A stretch of DNA of 64,000 nt from Bradyrhizobium arachidis (GTDB taxonomy: Bacteria > Pseudomonadota > Alphaproteobacteria > Rhizobiales > Xanthobacteraceae), in assembly GCF_015291705.1 (NCBI RefSeq), contig NZ_CP030050.1, positions 4,216,001 through 4,280,000 on the forward strand, read 5' to 3'. The first letter of the stretch is position 1, and every line of letters begins with the position of its first letter. A program made the position numbers and the translations under genes. A model generated the notes under the pieces. It had not been told where the DNA came from, made no database searches, and saw nothing but the letters and a program-made list of their open reading frames with translations. Positions 32,695 to 42,928 of this stretch are shown in pieces.

Positions 32695-34290
32695 TTAAGA
32701 GCCCGTGCCTGCGCTCATGATCGGCTTGTGCCGCGGCCGGCGCTTCTCGTCGGCAAGCGCGGAACTGTCCGGCTGGAGCGGCGGAGCCTCATCCGACATC
32801 GGCGCCAGCGCGCTCATCACGCGCTCCGGCGGGAAGGTGACGATCACCTCGGTGCCGATGCGCAGCTTCGATTTCAGCGTGAACGTGCCGCCATGCAGGT
32901 CGATCAGGTTCTTGGCGATGGGCAGGCCGAGCCCGGCGCCCTGTTCGGCCGACTTGATCGAGTTGGAGCCCTGGCCGAACGAGGCGAGCACGACCGGAAT
33001 CTCGTCCTCGGGAATGCCCGAGCCGGAATCCTTCACCGAGAGATATTGTCCGCCCGAGGCGGTCCAGCCGGCCTTGAGCCAGATCTCGCCGCCTTGCGGG
33101 GTGAACTTGATCGAGTTGGAGAGCAGATTGAGCACGACCTGGCGGACCGCGCGCTCGTCGGCCCAAAGCCGCGGCATCGCCTGCTCGAACACTTCGTGGA
33201 TCGTGATGCCGCGGCTGGACGCGCGCAGCTTCATCAGATGATGGCAGTCGGCGACGATGCCGACCAGCGACACCGCTTCCTCGTTCAGCTCGTAGCGGCC
33301 CGCCTCGATCCGCGACAGGTCGAGGATCTCGTTGATGAGGTTGAGCAGGTGCACGCCGGAATTATGGATGTCGGCGGAATATTCCTTGTACACGCCGACC
33401 GCATGCGCACCGAAAATCTCGCTCTTCATCACCTCGGAGAAGCCGAGGATGGCGTTCAGCGGCGTGCGCAACTCGTGGCTCATCTGGGCGAGGAAGCGCG
33501 ACTTGGCGACATTGGCGGATTCGGCGCGGTGACGCGCCTCGTCCGAGATTGCTTTCGCCTGCTCCAGCTCGCCGATCAGCGCATCCTTCTCGGCGCGCGC
33601 CTCGAGCGTTGCGAAGGTGGAGGAGTGCAGGCGATGCGCCAGCAGCACGAAATAGCCTTCGGCTGCGATCGCGAGCGCCGCCAGGATATAATTGTCCAGC
33701 GAGCCGGTCATCACGAAGCTCAGCGCCATCGCGACCGCGACCGGCGCGGTGGCGGCGAGGGCCGCGATCGGCAAATTGGCGGCGAGCATGCTCGACACTG
33801 CGATCACCAGAAGCATCAGGAACATCATCAGCGTTTCCGTGACCATGTCGAGCACGGGATGGATCAGGATCGCCATCCAGCACAGGCCATAGAGCAGGTC
33901 GAGCAGGACGAAGCGCGTCCGCCAGGCGCGCGTCGATGTCGGCGAGGCGGGCTCGGCCAGAAAGCGCCGGCAGCTGCGGATCATCGCGGCGTGAATGCAG
34001 ATCATGCCGCAGGTCCAGGCCGCGGCCGGGATCGGTTGCATCCACAACCCGAACAGCACACCGGTGGCAACCACCAGCAGCATCACGACATAGGAGGCCG
34101 ACAGCCGGGTCTGCGCATATTGGCGCAGCATCTCGGCGTCGAAGGCCGGCCGGGTTCCGCTGGTCGACGTTAACTTGTCGCGCGCCTCGCGCACCCGCTG
34201 CGCGGCGGCCCTTCGGCTGCTCGCCGACGGAGCGCTGACCGGCTCGGCCGGAAGCTGAACTACCTCTGGCTTTTCAGCGGGGTTACTCAT
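32695..34290 (-). CDS. Membrane sensor histidine kinase, PdhS/DivJ-like
   Basis: This encodes 531 residues. The N-terminus is Ser/Pro-rich, and residues about 66-225 contain six predicted membrane helices in hairpins. A short coiled stretch (EARAEKDALIGELEQAK) leads to the HisKA domain with His272 in QMSHELRTPLNAILGFSEVM, then the ATPase domain (LLNLINEILDLSRIEAG; NLLSNSIKFTP; KDSGSGIPEDEI; GAGLGLPIAKNL). The C-terminal 35 residues are Pro/Arg-rich. The ILGFSEVMKSEIFG motif is typical of the DivJ/PleC/PdhS group that controls the alphaproteobacterial cell cycle through DivK. Assignment to one member is not possible from sequence alone. Confidence 0.88.
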   Translation of the reverse strand: MSNPAEKPEVVQLPAEPVSAPSASSRRAAAQRVREARDKLTSTSGTRPAFDAEMLRQYAQTRLSASYVVMLLVVATGVLFGLWMQPIPAAAWTCGMICIHAAMIRSCRRFLAEPASPTSTRAWRTRFVLLDLLYGLCWMAILIHPVLDMVTETLMMFLMLLVIAVSSMLAANLPIAALAATAPVAVAMALSFVMTGSLDNYILAALAIAAEGYFVLLAHRLHSSTFATLEARAEKDALIGELEQAKAISDEARHRAESANVAKSRFLAQMSHELRTPLNAILGFSEVMKSEIFGAHAVGVYKEYSADIHNSGVHLLNLINEILDLSRIEAGRYELNEEAVSLVGIVADCHHLMKLRASSRGITIHEVFEQAMPRLWADERAVRQVVLNLLSNSIKFTPQGGEIWLKAGWTASGGQYLSVKDSGSGIPEDEIPVVLASFGQGSNSIKSAEQGAGLGLPIAKNLIDLHGGTFTLKSKLRIGTEVIVTFPPERVMSALAPMSDEAPPLQPDSSALADEKRRPRHKPIMSAGTGS

Positions 34291-34429
34291 CGAAACAACA
34301 ACGATTCCTGACCCGCGCGAGGCGGGCCTTCTGCATTCTCTATCTGTGGCAAGAAATCCTTAAGAGGTGACTTAAGGAGCTAAAGAATTGCGTTAACCGC
34401 GCGTTAATTTTCAGTCCGCTAACTGCCGT

Positions 34430-35707
34430 TCAATGCAGCGCAGCATGCTGTGCGACGTAGACGACGGCGCCCGCCAGATAGCCCGCAAGCGCCGGGCCGG
34501 CGATGCGGCGGGCGTACCAGAGGAACTCGATCCGCTCGAGCCCCATGGCGGCGACGCCTGCGGCCGAGCCGATGATCAGGATCGAGCCGCCAGTGCCGGC
34601 GCAATAGGCGATGAACTCCCAGATGAAGCTGTCTGGCGGGTAGTGGCCGAGGTCGTACATGCCCATGGTCGCGGCGACCAGCGGGACGTTGTCGATGACG
34701 GCGCTGAGCAGGCCGAGCACGACGACGATGATGTCCTGGCGGCCGATGGTCGCTTCCAGCCATCGCGCCAGCATCGTCAGCAGGCCCGCATGTTCGAGGC
34801 AGGCGACGGCGAGCAGGATTCCGACGAAGAACACGATCGAGCCCATGTCGATCCGCGTTAGCGCATGCGCCAGGGTGAGCGGATGGCGGACATGCTCGTC
34901 CTTGCCGCGGTGGACGATCTCGCCGACCAGCCAGACGATGCCGAGCCCGAGCAGCACGCCCATGAACGGCGGCAGATGCGTGACCGTCTTGAAGGCGGGC
35001 ACGGCGATCAGCGTGCCGAGCCCGAGATAGAACATCAGGTTGCGCTCGAATGCCCCGATCACCTGCAAGCCGTCCTCCTTCGGCGGCGGCGCGATGGTCT
35101 TGCCCCTCACCAGGAAGCTGAGGAAGGCGAGCGGGACGAGCAGATTGACCAGTGAGGGCAGGAACACCGCGCCCATGATGTTCAGCGGCGTGATCTGCCC
35201 GCCGATCCACAGCATGGTCGTGGTGACGTCGCCGATCACGGTCCATGCGCCGCCGGCGTTCGCGGCGATGACGATGAGAGAGGCGAACAGCAGCCGGTCG
35301 TCGCGCTTGGCGATCAGCCGCTGGATCAGCGAGACCATCACGATGGTGGTGGTCAGATTGTCCAGGATCGCGCTGAGCACGAAGGCCACGAAGCCGACCA
35401 GCCACATCAGCCGGACCTGGCTCGTGGTGCTGATGCGGGAGGTGATGACCTCGAAGCCGTCATGGGCGTCGATGACCTCGACGATGGTCATCGCGCCGAT
35501 GAGGAAGAACACGATCTGTGCGGTGGAGGCGACGGACTCGTTGAGCGCGTGGTTGACCAGCGCATGGTCGCCCGTGGTGACCGCGTAGACGGTCCAGAGC
35601 AATACGGCGCCGATCAGCGCCGTGGCACTCTTGTTGATCCCGAGCGGATGCTCGAGCGCGATCGCCGCATAGGCGACGACGAAGATGACGGCAATCGCGG
35701 TCAGCAA
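34430..35707 (-). CDS. nhaD: Sodium:proton antiporter NhaD
   Basis: This 425-residue inner-membrane protein has about 11 to 12 helices. Family motifs visible are GINKSATALIGAVLLW near the N-terminus, FFLIGAMTIVEVIDAH, LSAILDNLTTTIVM and IVIAANAGGAWTVIGDVTTTMLW. In the second half are SAVIDNVPLVAA and YCAGTGGSILIIGSAAGVAA. The repeated DN motifs in broken helices are the ion path of the NhaD/IT superfamily. It lies 22 bases downstream of the dehydrogenase gene and shares its strand. Confidence 0.93.
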   Translation of the reverse strand: MLTAIAVIFVVAYAAIALEHPLGINKSATALIGAVLLWTVYAVTTGDHALVNHALNESVASTAQIVFFLIGAMTIVEVIDAHDGFEVITSRISTTSQVRLMWLVGFVAFVLSAILDNLTTTIVMVSLIQRLIAKRDDRLLFASLIVIAANAGGAWTVIGDVTTTMLWIGGQITPLNIMGAVFLPSLVNLLVPLAFLSFLVRGKTIAPPPKEDGLQVIGAFERNLMFYLGLGTLIAVPAFKTVTHLPPFMGVLLGLGIVWLVGEIVHRGKDEHVRHPLTLAHALTRIDMGSIVFFVGILLAVACLEHAGLLTMLARWLEATIGRQDIIVVVLGLLSAVIDNVPLVAATMGMYDLGHYPPDSFIWEFIAYCAGTGGSILIIGSAAGVAAMGLERIEFLWYARRIAGPALAGYLAGAVVYVAQHAALH

Positions 35708-35729
35708 AGTGGGGACGGTCCCTCAGACG

Positions 35730-36602
35730 TCAGCGTTGCAGGCGCGCAAGCAGGCTCGACGTATCCCAGCGCTTGCCGCCCATCTTCTCGACCTCGGCGT
35801 AGAACTGGTCGACCAGCGCGGTCACCGGCAGGTTTGCGCCGTTGCGGCGGGCTTCGGCCAGCGAGATCGAGAGGTCCTTGCGCATCCATTCGACCGCGAA
35901 GCCGAAATCGTATTTGCCGTCGTTCATGGTCTTGTAGCGGTTCTCCATCTGCCAGGACTGCGCCGCGCCCTTGGAGATGGTCTCGATCACCGCGGCGACG
36001 TCGAGGCCGCTCTTCTTGGCGAAGTGGATGCCCTCGGAGAGGCCCTGCACGAGGCCGGCGATGCAGATCTGGTTGACCATCTTGGTCAGCTGGCCGCTTC
36101 CGGCGGGCCCGAGCAGCTTGCACATCCGCGCATAGGCAGCCGTGATGATCGGCTCGGCGCCGGCATAGGCATCCGGCGCACCGCCGCACATCACCGTCAG
36201 CACGCCGTTCTCGGCGCCGGCCTGGCCGCCGGACACGGGCGCGTCGACGAACTTGAAGCCGGCCTTGGTCGCGGCGGCATCGAGCTCGCGGGCGACTTCG
36301 GCGGAGGCGGTGGTGTGGTCGACGAAGGTCGCGCCCTTCTTCATGCCGGCGAATGCGCCGTCAGCACCGATCGTGACCGCGCGCAGGTCGTTGTCGTTGC
36401 CGACGCAGCACATCACGAAATCCTGGCCCTCGGCGGCGGCCTTCGGGGTCGGTGCGGTCTTGCCGCCGAACTTGTCCGCCCATTCCTTCGCCTTGGCCGC
36501 GGTGCGGTTGTAGACGGTGACCTCATGGCCCCCTTTTTTCACGAGGTGTCCGGCCATGGGGAAACCCATCACGCCGAGACCGAGGAAAGCGACTTTAGCC
36601 AT
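35730..36602 (-). CDS. 3-hydroxyisobutyrate-dehydrogenase-type NAD(P) oxidoreductase
   Basis: This 290-residue protein starts at ATG 36602 with GGAC 9 bases upstream; codons back to 36698 are non-homologous. The Rossmann domain has FLGLGVMGFPMA (residues 6-17), FVDAPVSGGQAGAENG is the substrate-binding signature, and the catalytic Lys is in GSGQLTKMVNQ. The C-terminal helical domain carries the KDLSISLAEARRNG signature. Substrates may be 3-hydroxyisobutyrate, tartronate semialdehyde or similar beta-hydroxy acids. It precedes nhaD and is divergent from a VOC gene, with about 200 bases of shared promoter region. Confidence 0.9.
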   Translation of the reverse strand: MAKVAFLGLGVMGFPMAGHLVKKGGHEVTVYNRTAAKAKEWADKFGGKTAPTPKAAAEGQDFVMCCVGNDNDLRAVTIGADGAFAGMKKGATFVDHTTASAEVARELDAAATKAGFKFVDAPVSGGQAGAENGVLTVMCGGAPDAYAGAEPIITAAYARMCKLLGPAGSGQLTKMVNQICIAGLVQGLSEGIHFAKKSGLDVAAVIETISKGAAQSWQMENRYKTMNDGKYDFGFAVEWMRKDLSISLAEARRNGANLPVTALVDQFYAEVEKMGGKRWDTSSLLARLQR

Positions 36603-36802
36603 GTGTGTGTCCGTAGCTTGAGTTTTACGGTTGCAGCCGGGCGAGGGACGCCAGCCGGGGGTCCTAAAGTTCCACATGAAGGGGAACGAGCGCACCATAA
36701 ACCCTTGAGGCGGAAGGGCAACGGCTTCGTTTGACGCCCCCCTGTGCTAGGATGGCTGATCTCGGACCTTCAACAAGCACTTTAAAAAAAGGGAGCAAAG
36801 GC

Positions 36803-37240
36803 ATGGGCGGCGTGAGCGTGGGCGTGCTCGATCATTTCAACATCCGGACCCGGCATCTGGCCGAGACGGTCCGCTTCTACGAGGACGTGCTCGGCCTGGA
36901 AAAAGGCCCGCGGCCGGATTTCGCCTTCCCCGGCGCCTGGATGTACAGCGAGGGCAAGGCGGTGGTGCACCTCGTCGATATTTCTCCGACCGCCGAGCCA
37001 CAAAAGCCGGATTCCGGCGTTGTCCACCACGTCGCCTTCGTCAGCCGCGGGTTCGACGACATGAAGCAGCGGCTGGCGTCCAAGGGGATGAAGTTCGACT
37101 CCCGTCAGGTGCCCGGCGGCGACCTCTGGCAGATCTTCGTCCACGACCCCAACGGGGTCATGATCGAGCTCAATTACGAGGCCGCCAGCGAGCAGGGGGC
37201 CGCGCCCGCCGAGATGGCTGACGATATCGGCAGGCAGTAG
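36803..37240 (+). CDS. VOC/glyoxalase superfamily protein
   Basis: This 145-residue protein starts at an ATG with GGGAG and AAAGG upstream. It is a single pair of beta-alpha-beta-beta-beta modules: VLDHFNIRTRHLAETVRFYE..LGL, then SGVVHHVAFVSRGFDDM, then FVHDPNGVMIELNY. His in LDHF, His in VHHVAF and Glu in MIELNY are candidate metal ligands. The pattern is that of glyoxalase I or bleomycin-resistance-like proteins, and the function cannot be narrowed. Confidence 0.88.
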   Translation: MGGVSVGVLDHFNIRTRHLAETVRFYEDVLGLEKGPRPDFAFPGAWMYSEGKAVVHLVDISPTAEPQKPDSGVVHHVAFVSRGFDDMKQRLASKGMKFDSRQVPGGDLWQIFVHDPNGVMIELNYEAASEQGAAPAEMADDIGRQ

Positions 37241-37282
37241 CCTTTTGGCCGTTTCCGCTCTAATGGGGCATCTTAAAGTCCT

Positions 37283-37316
37283 GAGCATGATCTGGTCGGA
37301 AAACCGCTTCATGCTC
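37283..37316. repeat. Short interspersed hairpin repeat
   Basis: gagcatga (37283-37290) and tcatgctc (37309-37316) form a perfect 8-bp stem around tctggtcggaaaaccgct. The element with gcatgatctggtcggaaaac recurs between genes in Bradyrhizobium and other rhizobia. Here it is a shortened copy just before mrp. Confidence 0.6.
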
Positions 37317-37333
37317 TCTCCAGGAGATGCGCT

Positions 37334-38476
37334 TTGAGCGTGACGCAGCAACAGGTTCTCGACAGCCTCGCCCGGATCAAGTCGCCGCGCGGGGTCGCGC
37401 TCACCAATGCCAATGTGCTGAGCGCGATCAGCGCCTCGGACGGCAAGGTGTTCTTCTCGATCAATGTCGATGCCGCCGAGGCGCGGGCCTGGGAATCCAT
37501 CCGGGCCGAGGCCGAGGCCGCCGTGCGCGCCATTCCCGGCGTCACCACCGTGATGGTGGCGCTGACCGCCGAACGCAAGCCGGGCTCCGCGCCGCCGCCA
37601 CCCCCGCAGCCGAGCCGCGGCGCGCCGGGCGTGCAGCCGGTCCATGCCCACAAGCCGCCGCCGCAGGGCGGTGCCCAATCGCCGATGGCGCGGCAGTCAG
37701 AGATTCCCGGCGTTGCCGCGGTGATCGCGGTCGCCTCGGGCAAGGGCGGCGTCGGCAAGTCGACCACCGCGCTCAACCTCGCGCTCGGCCTGCGCGACCT
37801 CGGCCTCAAGGTCGGGCTGCTCGACGCCGATATCTACGGCCCTTCGGTGCCGCGCCTGACCGGCCTGCGCGACAAGCCGGAGCTGAACGCCGAGCGCAAG
37901 ATGATTCCGCTCCGCCGCTTCGGCCTCGCGATCATGTCGATCGGCTTCCTCGTGGAGGAAGAGACCGCGATGATCTGGCGCGGGCCGATGGTGATGTCGG
38001 CGGTGACGCAGATGCTGCGCGACGTCGCATGGGGCCAGCTCGACGTGCTGGTCGTCGACATGCCGCCGGGCACCGGCGATGCCCAGCTCACGCTGGCGCA
38101 GAACGTGCCGCTCAAGGGCGCGGTGATCGTCTCGACCCCGCAGGACCTGTCCCTGATCGACGCAAGGCGGGGACTTGCGATGTTCAGGAAGGTCAACGTG
38201 CCCGTGCTCGGCATCGTCGAGAACATGAGCTATTTCCAGTGCCCGCATTGCGGCACCAAATCCGACATCTTCGGCCATGGCGGCGCCCGCCACGAGGCCG
38301 AGAAGCTCGGAGTACCGTTCCTGGGCGAGATACCCTTGCACATGGCGATTCGGGCCACCTCGGACGCCGGCAATCCCGTCGTCGACAGCGAGCCGGACGG
38401 GCCCCATGCGGCGATCTACCGCGCCATTGCGGGACAGGTCCGGGACCAGCTCAAGGGCGTGATCGCCGCAGCCTGA
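37334..38476 (+). CDS. mrp: Mrp/NBP35 family Fe-S cluster carrier ATPase
   Basis: This 380-residue protein starts at a TTG codon with a perfect AGGAG 7 bases upstream; no closer ATG fits. An N-terminal MIP18/FeoA-like domain covers about 1-80 and a Pro/Gln-rich linker about 90-120. The P-loop ATPase with deviant Walker A ASGKGGVGKST near 134-144 follows, with DADIYGPSVPR and DMPPGTGDAQL. The CxxC pair Cys303/Cys306 (FQCPHCG) binds the bridging cluster in the dimer. It delivers Fe-S clusters to target proteins in the cytoplasm. Confidence 0.95.
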   Translation: MSVTQQQVLDSLARIKSPRGVALTNANVLSAISASDGKVFFSINVDAAEARAWESIRAEAEAAVRAIPGVTTVMVALTAERKPGSAPPPPPQPSRGAPGVQPVHAHKPPPQGGAQSPMARQSEIPGVAAVIAVASGKGGVGKSTTALNLALGLRDLGLKVGLLDADIYGPSVPRLTGLRDKPELNAERKMIPLRRFGLAIMSIGFLVEEETAMIWRGPMVMSAVTQMLRDVAWGQLDVLVVDMPPGTGDAQLTLAQNVPLKGAVIVSTPQDLSLIDARRGLAMFRKVNVPVLGIVENMSYFQCPHCGTKSDIFGHGGARHEAEKLGVPFLGEIPLHMAIRATSDAGNPVVDSEPDGPHAAIYRAIAGQVRDQLKGVIAAA

Positions 38477-39772
<1,296 letters not shown>

Positions 39773-39801
39773 TCGTTCGAGCACGTCGCAAGACGACAGA
39801 G

Positions 39802-39831
39802 CCCGGCCTCGTTCGCGAGGCCGGGTTTTTT
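39802..39831 (+). terminator. Rho-independent terminator
   Basis: CCCGGCCTCG (39802-39811) and CGAGGCCGGG (39816-39825) pair perfectly over 10 bp with a TTCG loop, followed by six T. It terminates the TRAP binding-protein transcript. Confidence 0.95.
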
Positions 39832-40060
39832 CGTTGGTGCGGAGGGGGCTCAAAACAAAATAGCGAAAACAACCCCATGCACAGTAGAGACGAGATGAGG
39901 GCGGGCTCGCTCGTCGATGCTGCCAACAGCTTGACCGAACGGGGCAATTCAGCGGTACACGTGCGATCACGGAGCAGCCGGTGCCGACGCGCCGATTTTT
40001 GCGACCGTGGCCGCAATGACGGGCGCAGGGCGTTGGGCCTCAGCCAGCCGGCGCGGCGGT

Positions 40061-40090
40061 TTGACACGTCGGGCAAAACAGTGGCATAAA
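40061..40090 (+). promoter_or_regulatory. Candidate sigma-70-type promoter
   Basis: TTGACA at 40061-40066 and CATAAA at 40085-40090 are 18 bases apart, 52 bases before the ATG of the YunG-like gene. The preceding 39833-40060 stretch has no gene and resembles intergenic repeat sequence of bradyrhizobia. Confidence 0.35.
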
Positions 40091-40141
40091 GCGATAATCG
40101 TAAAATCCGAAATCGGCCGTCACCGATCCTTAGGAGCGACG

Positions 40142-40480
40142 ATGAGCTTCGATCCCGATGACATCCAGCGCGCGCTGCGCAAGGCATGGTCGCTGTCGAC
40201 GGCCAGCAAATGGACGGCGGACAATCCGGCGGCGGGGCAATGCAACGTCACTTCGCTGCTGGTCCACGGGCTCTTCGGCGGCGACCTGCTGAAGACGCCG
40301 CTGCCCGCTGGCGACCATTTCTACAATCGGATCGGCGGCAAGAGGTACGACTTCACGGCGAGCCAGTTCGATTCTCCGATCGCTTACATGGACGTTCCGA
40401 CGGATCGCGCCGACGCGGAGTTGGGAGCAATCGCCGAGCAACTCGCCGAACTGAGGGCCGCTTTTGAGAGAGAACGATAG
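40142..40480 (+). CDS. YunG-like family small protein
   Basis: This 112-residue protein has TAGGAG 6 bases before the ATG. The pattern ALRKAWSLSTASKWTADNPA, then GQCNVTSLLVHGLFGGDLL, then HFYNRIGGKRYDFTASQF matches the YunG family. The conserved Cys in GQCNVTS followed by H-F-YN and D-FT suggests a papain/NlpC-like or transglutaminase-like fold. The function is not established. It lies between the two TRAP binding proteins but has its own promoter and terminator. Confidence 0.8.
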   Translation: MSFDPDDIQRALRKAWSLSTASKWTADNPAAGQCNVTSLLVHGLFGGDLLKTPLPAGDHFYNRIGGKRYDFTASQFDSPIAYMDVPTDRADAELGAIAEQLAELRAAFERER

Positions 40481-40522
40481 GTAGCGCAGAAGCGAACCTC
40501 ATCGTGCGCGCTCAGACCGTAG

Positions 40523-40549
40523 GATGGGTAGAGCGAAGCGAAACCCATC
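40523..40549. repeat. Interspersed hairpin repeat (WVERSETH type)
   Basis: gatgggt (40523-40529) and acccatc (40543-40549) pair around agagcgaagcgaa. Translation of this repeat gives WVERSETH, a spurious peptide found all over Bradyrhizobium genomes. It sits in the 3' region of the YunG-like gene, and an open frame running through it to 40801 is not a real N-terminal extension. Confidence 0.65.
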
Positions 40550-40667
40550 ATTCCGGCCCAGGGGACCTCTATCGTTGTCGTCTGGGCTCGGCCGCCGAGT
40601 CCGCAAGCGGCTTCGTACGCCGGCTGGTCATCCGAAGCCGCGGCGTGATCGTGATTGCCAGAGCAGC

Positions 40668-40694
40668 CCGGCCCCATCGCAGGCCGGCCTTTTT
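40668..40694 (+). terminator. Rho-independent terminator
   Basis: CCGGCC (40668-40673) and GGCCGG (40682-40687) form the stem, followed by cc and five T. It probably ends transcription of the YunG-like gene before the second TRAP binding protein. Confidence 0.65.
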
Positions 40695-40800
40695 CTTTGC
40701 CGCAGTGCGATCACGATGGCATTTCGCCGGTCGTTACGCCATGCTGGTCTCCAAGCCTCGGCAAGAAGGCCCACAATCAGATCCATCAGGGCAGGAAATC

Positions 40801-41889
40801 ATGAAGAGAAGAGACTTCATCAAGGTCACAGGACTTGGTGCGGCCGGTGCCGCCACGCTCGCGGCGCCCGCGATCGCGCAGTCGATGCCGGAAATCAAAT
40901 GGCGCATGCCGACGAGCTGGCCGAAATCGCTCGATACGCTCTATGGCGGCGCCGAGATGATGTGCAAGATGGTCGCCGAGGCGACTGACAACAAATTCCA
41001 GATCCAGATCTTCGCGGCCGGCGAGATCGTGCCGGGCCTCCAGGTGCTCGACGCCGTGCAGAACGCCACCTGCGAGATCGGCCACACCGCCTCCTACTAT
41101 TATTTCGGCAAGGACCCGACCTTCACCTTCGGCTCATCGGTGCCGTTCGGCCCCAACATGCGCATCAACCAGGCCTGGTACATGCAGGGCGGCGGGCGCG
41201 AGGTGCTCAACGAGTTCTACAAGAGCTACAACGTCATCTCGCTGCTCGCGGGCAACACCGGCTGCCAGATGGGCGGCTGGTTCAGGAAAGAGGTCAACAC
41301 GCCCGGGGATCTCAGCGGCATGAAATTCCGCATCGGCGGCTTTGCCGGCCGCGTGCTCCAGAAGCTCGGCGTGGTGCCGCAGCAGCTCGCCGGCGGCGAC
41401 ATCTATCCGGCGCTGGAGAAGGGCACGATCGACGCCGCCGAATGGGTCGGCCCCTATGACGACGAGAAGCTCGGCTTCTACAAGATCGCGCCGCATTACT
41501 ACTATCCCGGCTGGTGGGAAGGCGGGCCGATGCTGCTCGCTTTCGTCAATCTCGACAAATGGAACGCGCTGCCGAAATATTACCAGAGCGTGCTGGAGCA
41601 GGCGGGCCACACCGCCAACAACTACATGATGGCGCGCTACGACACCGCCAATCCGCTCGCCATGAAGAAGCTGCTCGCCAGCGGCACCAAGCTGCACGCC
41701 TTCTCGCCGGCGATCATGGACGCCTGCTACAAGGCGGCCAAGGAGCTGCATGCCGAGGTCGGCGCGACCAACGCCAACTTCAAGAAGGTGCACGACTCCC
41801 TGGCAAAATTCTCCAGCGATGGCTACGCCTGGTTCCAGGTCGCGGAGGTCGGCTACGACATCTTCATGGCGCGACGCTCGCAGAGCTGA
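40801..41889 (+). CDS. TakP-like TRAP transporter substrate-binding protein (copy 2)
   Basis: This encodes 362 residues. The Tat signal MKRRDFIKVTGLGAAGAATL ends at AIAQ. The sequence is homologous to copy 1 over its full length, sharing [11 protein letters not shown], the Arg of KFRIGGFAGRVLQKLGVVPQ and [19 protein letters not shown]. It differs around the ligand pocket (MPTSWPKS for [18 protein letters not shown] for YASVPFGLN). The two copies may bind different oxo acids while sharing one permease. The ATG is at 40801; an open extension upstream covers a repeat and a terminator and is excluded. Confidence 0.92.
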   Translation: MKRRDFIKVTGLGAAGAATLAAPAIAQSMPEIKWRMPTSWPKSLDTLYGGAEMMCKMVAEATDNKFQIQIFAAGEIVPGLQVLDAVQNATCEIGHTASYYYFGKDPTFTFGSSVPFGPNMRINQAWYMQGGGREVLNEFYKSYNVISLLAGNTGCQMGGWFRKEVNTPGDLSGMKFRIGGFAGRVLQKLGVVPQQLAGGDIYPALEKGTIDAAEWVGPYDDEKLGFYKIAPHYYYPGWWEGGPMLLAFVNLDKWNALPKYYQSVLEQAGHTANNYMMARYDTANPLAMKKLLASGTKLHAFSPAIMDACYKAAKELHAEVGATNANFKKVHDSLAKFSSDGYAWFQVAEVGYDIFMARRSQS

Positions 41890-41912
41890 GCGCCACTGTC
41901 TGCCGAACGCAG

Positions 41913-41938
41913 CGCCCCGGGGCGAAGGCTCCGGGGCG
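41913..41938 (+). terminator. Hairpin after TRAP copy 2
   Basis: CGCCCCGG (41913-41920) and CCGGGGCG (41931-41938) form an 8-bp stem with a 10-base loop, followed by only two T. It is a probable terminator between convergent genes, though weak on the T-run. Confidence 0.5.
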
Positions 41939-41954
41939 TTCGCAGCGTCCCGAT

Positions 41955-42812
41955 CTATAGCTGCGGACCAGATAGTCCGACCTCGCGCTCAGCGCGCAGG
42001 ACATTGCCATACAGATTGCTGATCCATTGTCTTCCGCTCGCGGTTACGTTCAAATAGCGGATGGCGGTTTGGATCTGCGGTGAGGCCTTGGTCCAGTAGA
42101 ATTGAGGATATTTGTACACCACATCCGCAGGCGTGGCGTATCCCAGCGATTTGTTGAGTCCGATCTCCTCGAATTCGTAGAAGAGCGCATTTGATTTCTT
42201 CATGTAGTTGGGATCGCCGAGCTGACCGATCAGATCGGCGGCGCGAAGCAACAAACCTTCCTCCTCGTCCAGATCATCCCTGAGTTCGCTCGTTGGTGCG
42301 TCTGCATAGGGAACACGAGTGTACTCGATGGCCTGAGCGACGCGAGCGGCGTCGATCTGGTCGACTGCGTCAAGACGCTCCACGGCAAACAATTTTGAGC
42401 GGTCGACATGATAGGGCGCAAGCGCTGCATCGGAGGAGCCGATCGGTAACTCGACCGTTCGACCGGTACCATCGACAACGTAGGCTCCGTCCTGGTCTCC
42501 GTGGACTATTCCCCTGACGTAGCCGATGTCGTGGATCAGGCACGCCAGAATGAAGTGAGCATAATCGCTAGCCGTCGTCGGCCTCAGAAGCGAGCGCCCG
42601 ATCAGAATGTCGTGCCCCACCAGCGTGACCAACAAGGTGTGCTCGACATTGTGGTAGAGTGCGTCGCTATTACCAATGCATTCCAGGGCCAGCTTTGCTG
42701 CGTAGGGGAGCAGTTCCGGCAAGCTGGCGTGAGACGAGCCGAAGCGGCCGCTTGTCTCCGAGATCAGGAACGCACCGAGCGCCTGGGACGTCAGTTCTGG
42801 AATCGTTATCAT
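41955..42812 (-). CDS. HD-domain metal-dependent phosphohydrolase
   Basis: This encodes 285 residues. The metal site is H..HD: YHNVEHTLLVTLVGHD (His58) and ILACLIHDIGYVRG (His94-Asp95), with a later HVDRSKLFAVERLD and LLRAADLIGQLGDPNY. The fold is that of class 3 cyclic-nucleotide phosphodiesterases or HD-GYP-like proteins without the GYP motif. It is divergent from a nucleotide cyclase, with a FixK-type box between them, which suggests the pair makes and degrades a cyclic nucleotide. Enzyme activity is inferred. Confidence 0.85.
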   Translation of the reverse strand: MITIPELTSQALGAFLISETSGRFGSSHASLPELLPYAAKLALECIGNSDALYHNVEHTLLVTLVGHDILIGRSLLRPTTASDYAHFILACLIHDIGYVRGIVHGDQDGAYVVDGTGRTVELPIGSSDAALAPYHVDRSKLFAVERLDAVDQIDAARVAQAIEYTRVPYADAPTSELRDDLDEEEGLLLRAADLIGQLGDPNYMKKSNALFYEFEEIGLNKSLGYATPADVVYKYPQFYWTKASPQIQTAIRYLNVTASGRQWISNLYGNVLRAEREVGLSGPQL

Positions 42813-42914
42813 GAGCGAGCTCCCACTTTCGTCGACGAACCTTGAGTAGGCCTTCTTCAGGATCGGGAGGGAGAGGAGAACGCTGGGAGGGTGACGCCGG
42901 AGGGTGGCTGATGT

Positions 42915-42928
42915 TTGACCTAGATCAA
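42915..42928. promoter_or_regulatory. FixK/FNR-type binding site
   Basis: TTGACCTAGATCAA contains the perfect core TTGA-N6-TCAA, and one half-site differs by one base from the FixK2/FNR consensus TTGAT-N4-ATCAA. It lies between the divergent HD hydrolase (start 42812) and cyclase (start 43110), 86 and 181 bases from their ATGs. It predicts control by oxygen through FixK2 or a related CRP/FNR protein. Confidence 0.65.

Noticed and set aside
32377..34173. 598-codon plus-strand frame antisense to the histidine kinase
   Set aside because: It is a shadow of a real gene on the other strand with no ribosome site and low-complexity Arg/Asp/His composition.
40504..40800. Upstream extension of the second TRAP binding protein
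   Set aside because: It runs through the WVERSETH repeat and a terminator. The Tat leader starts cleanly at ATG 40801.
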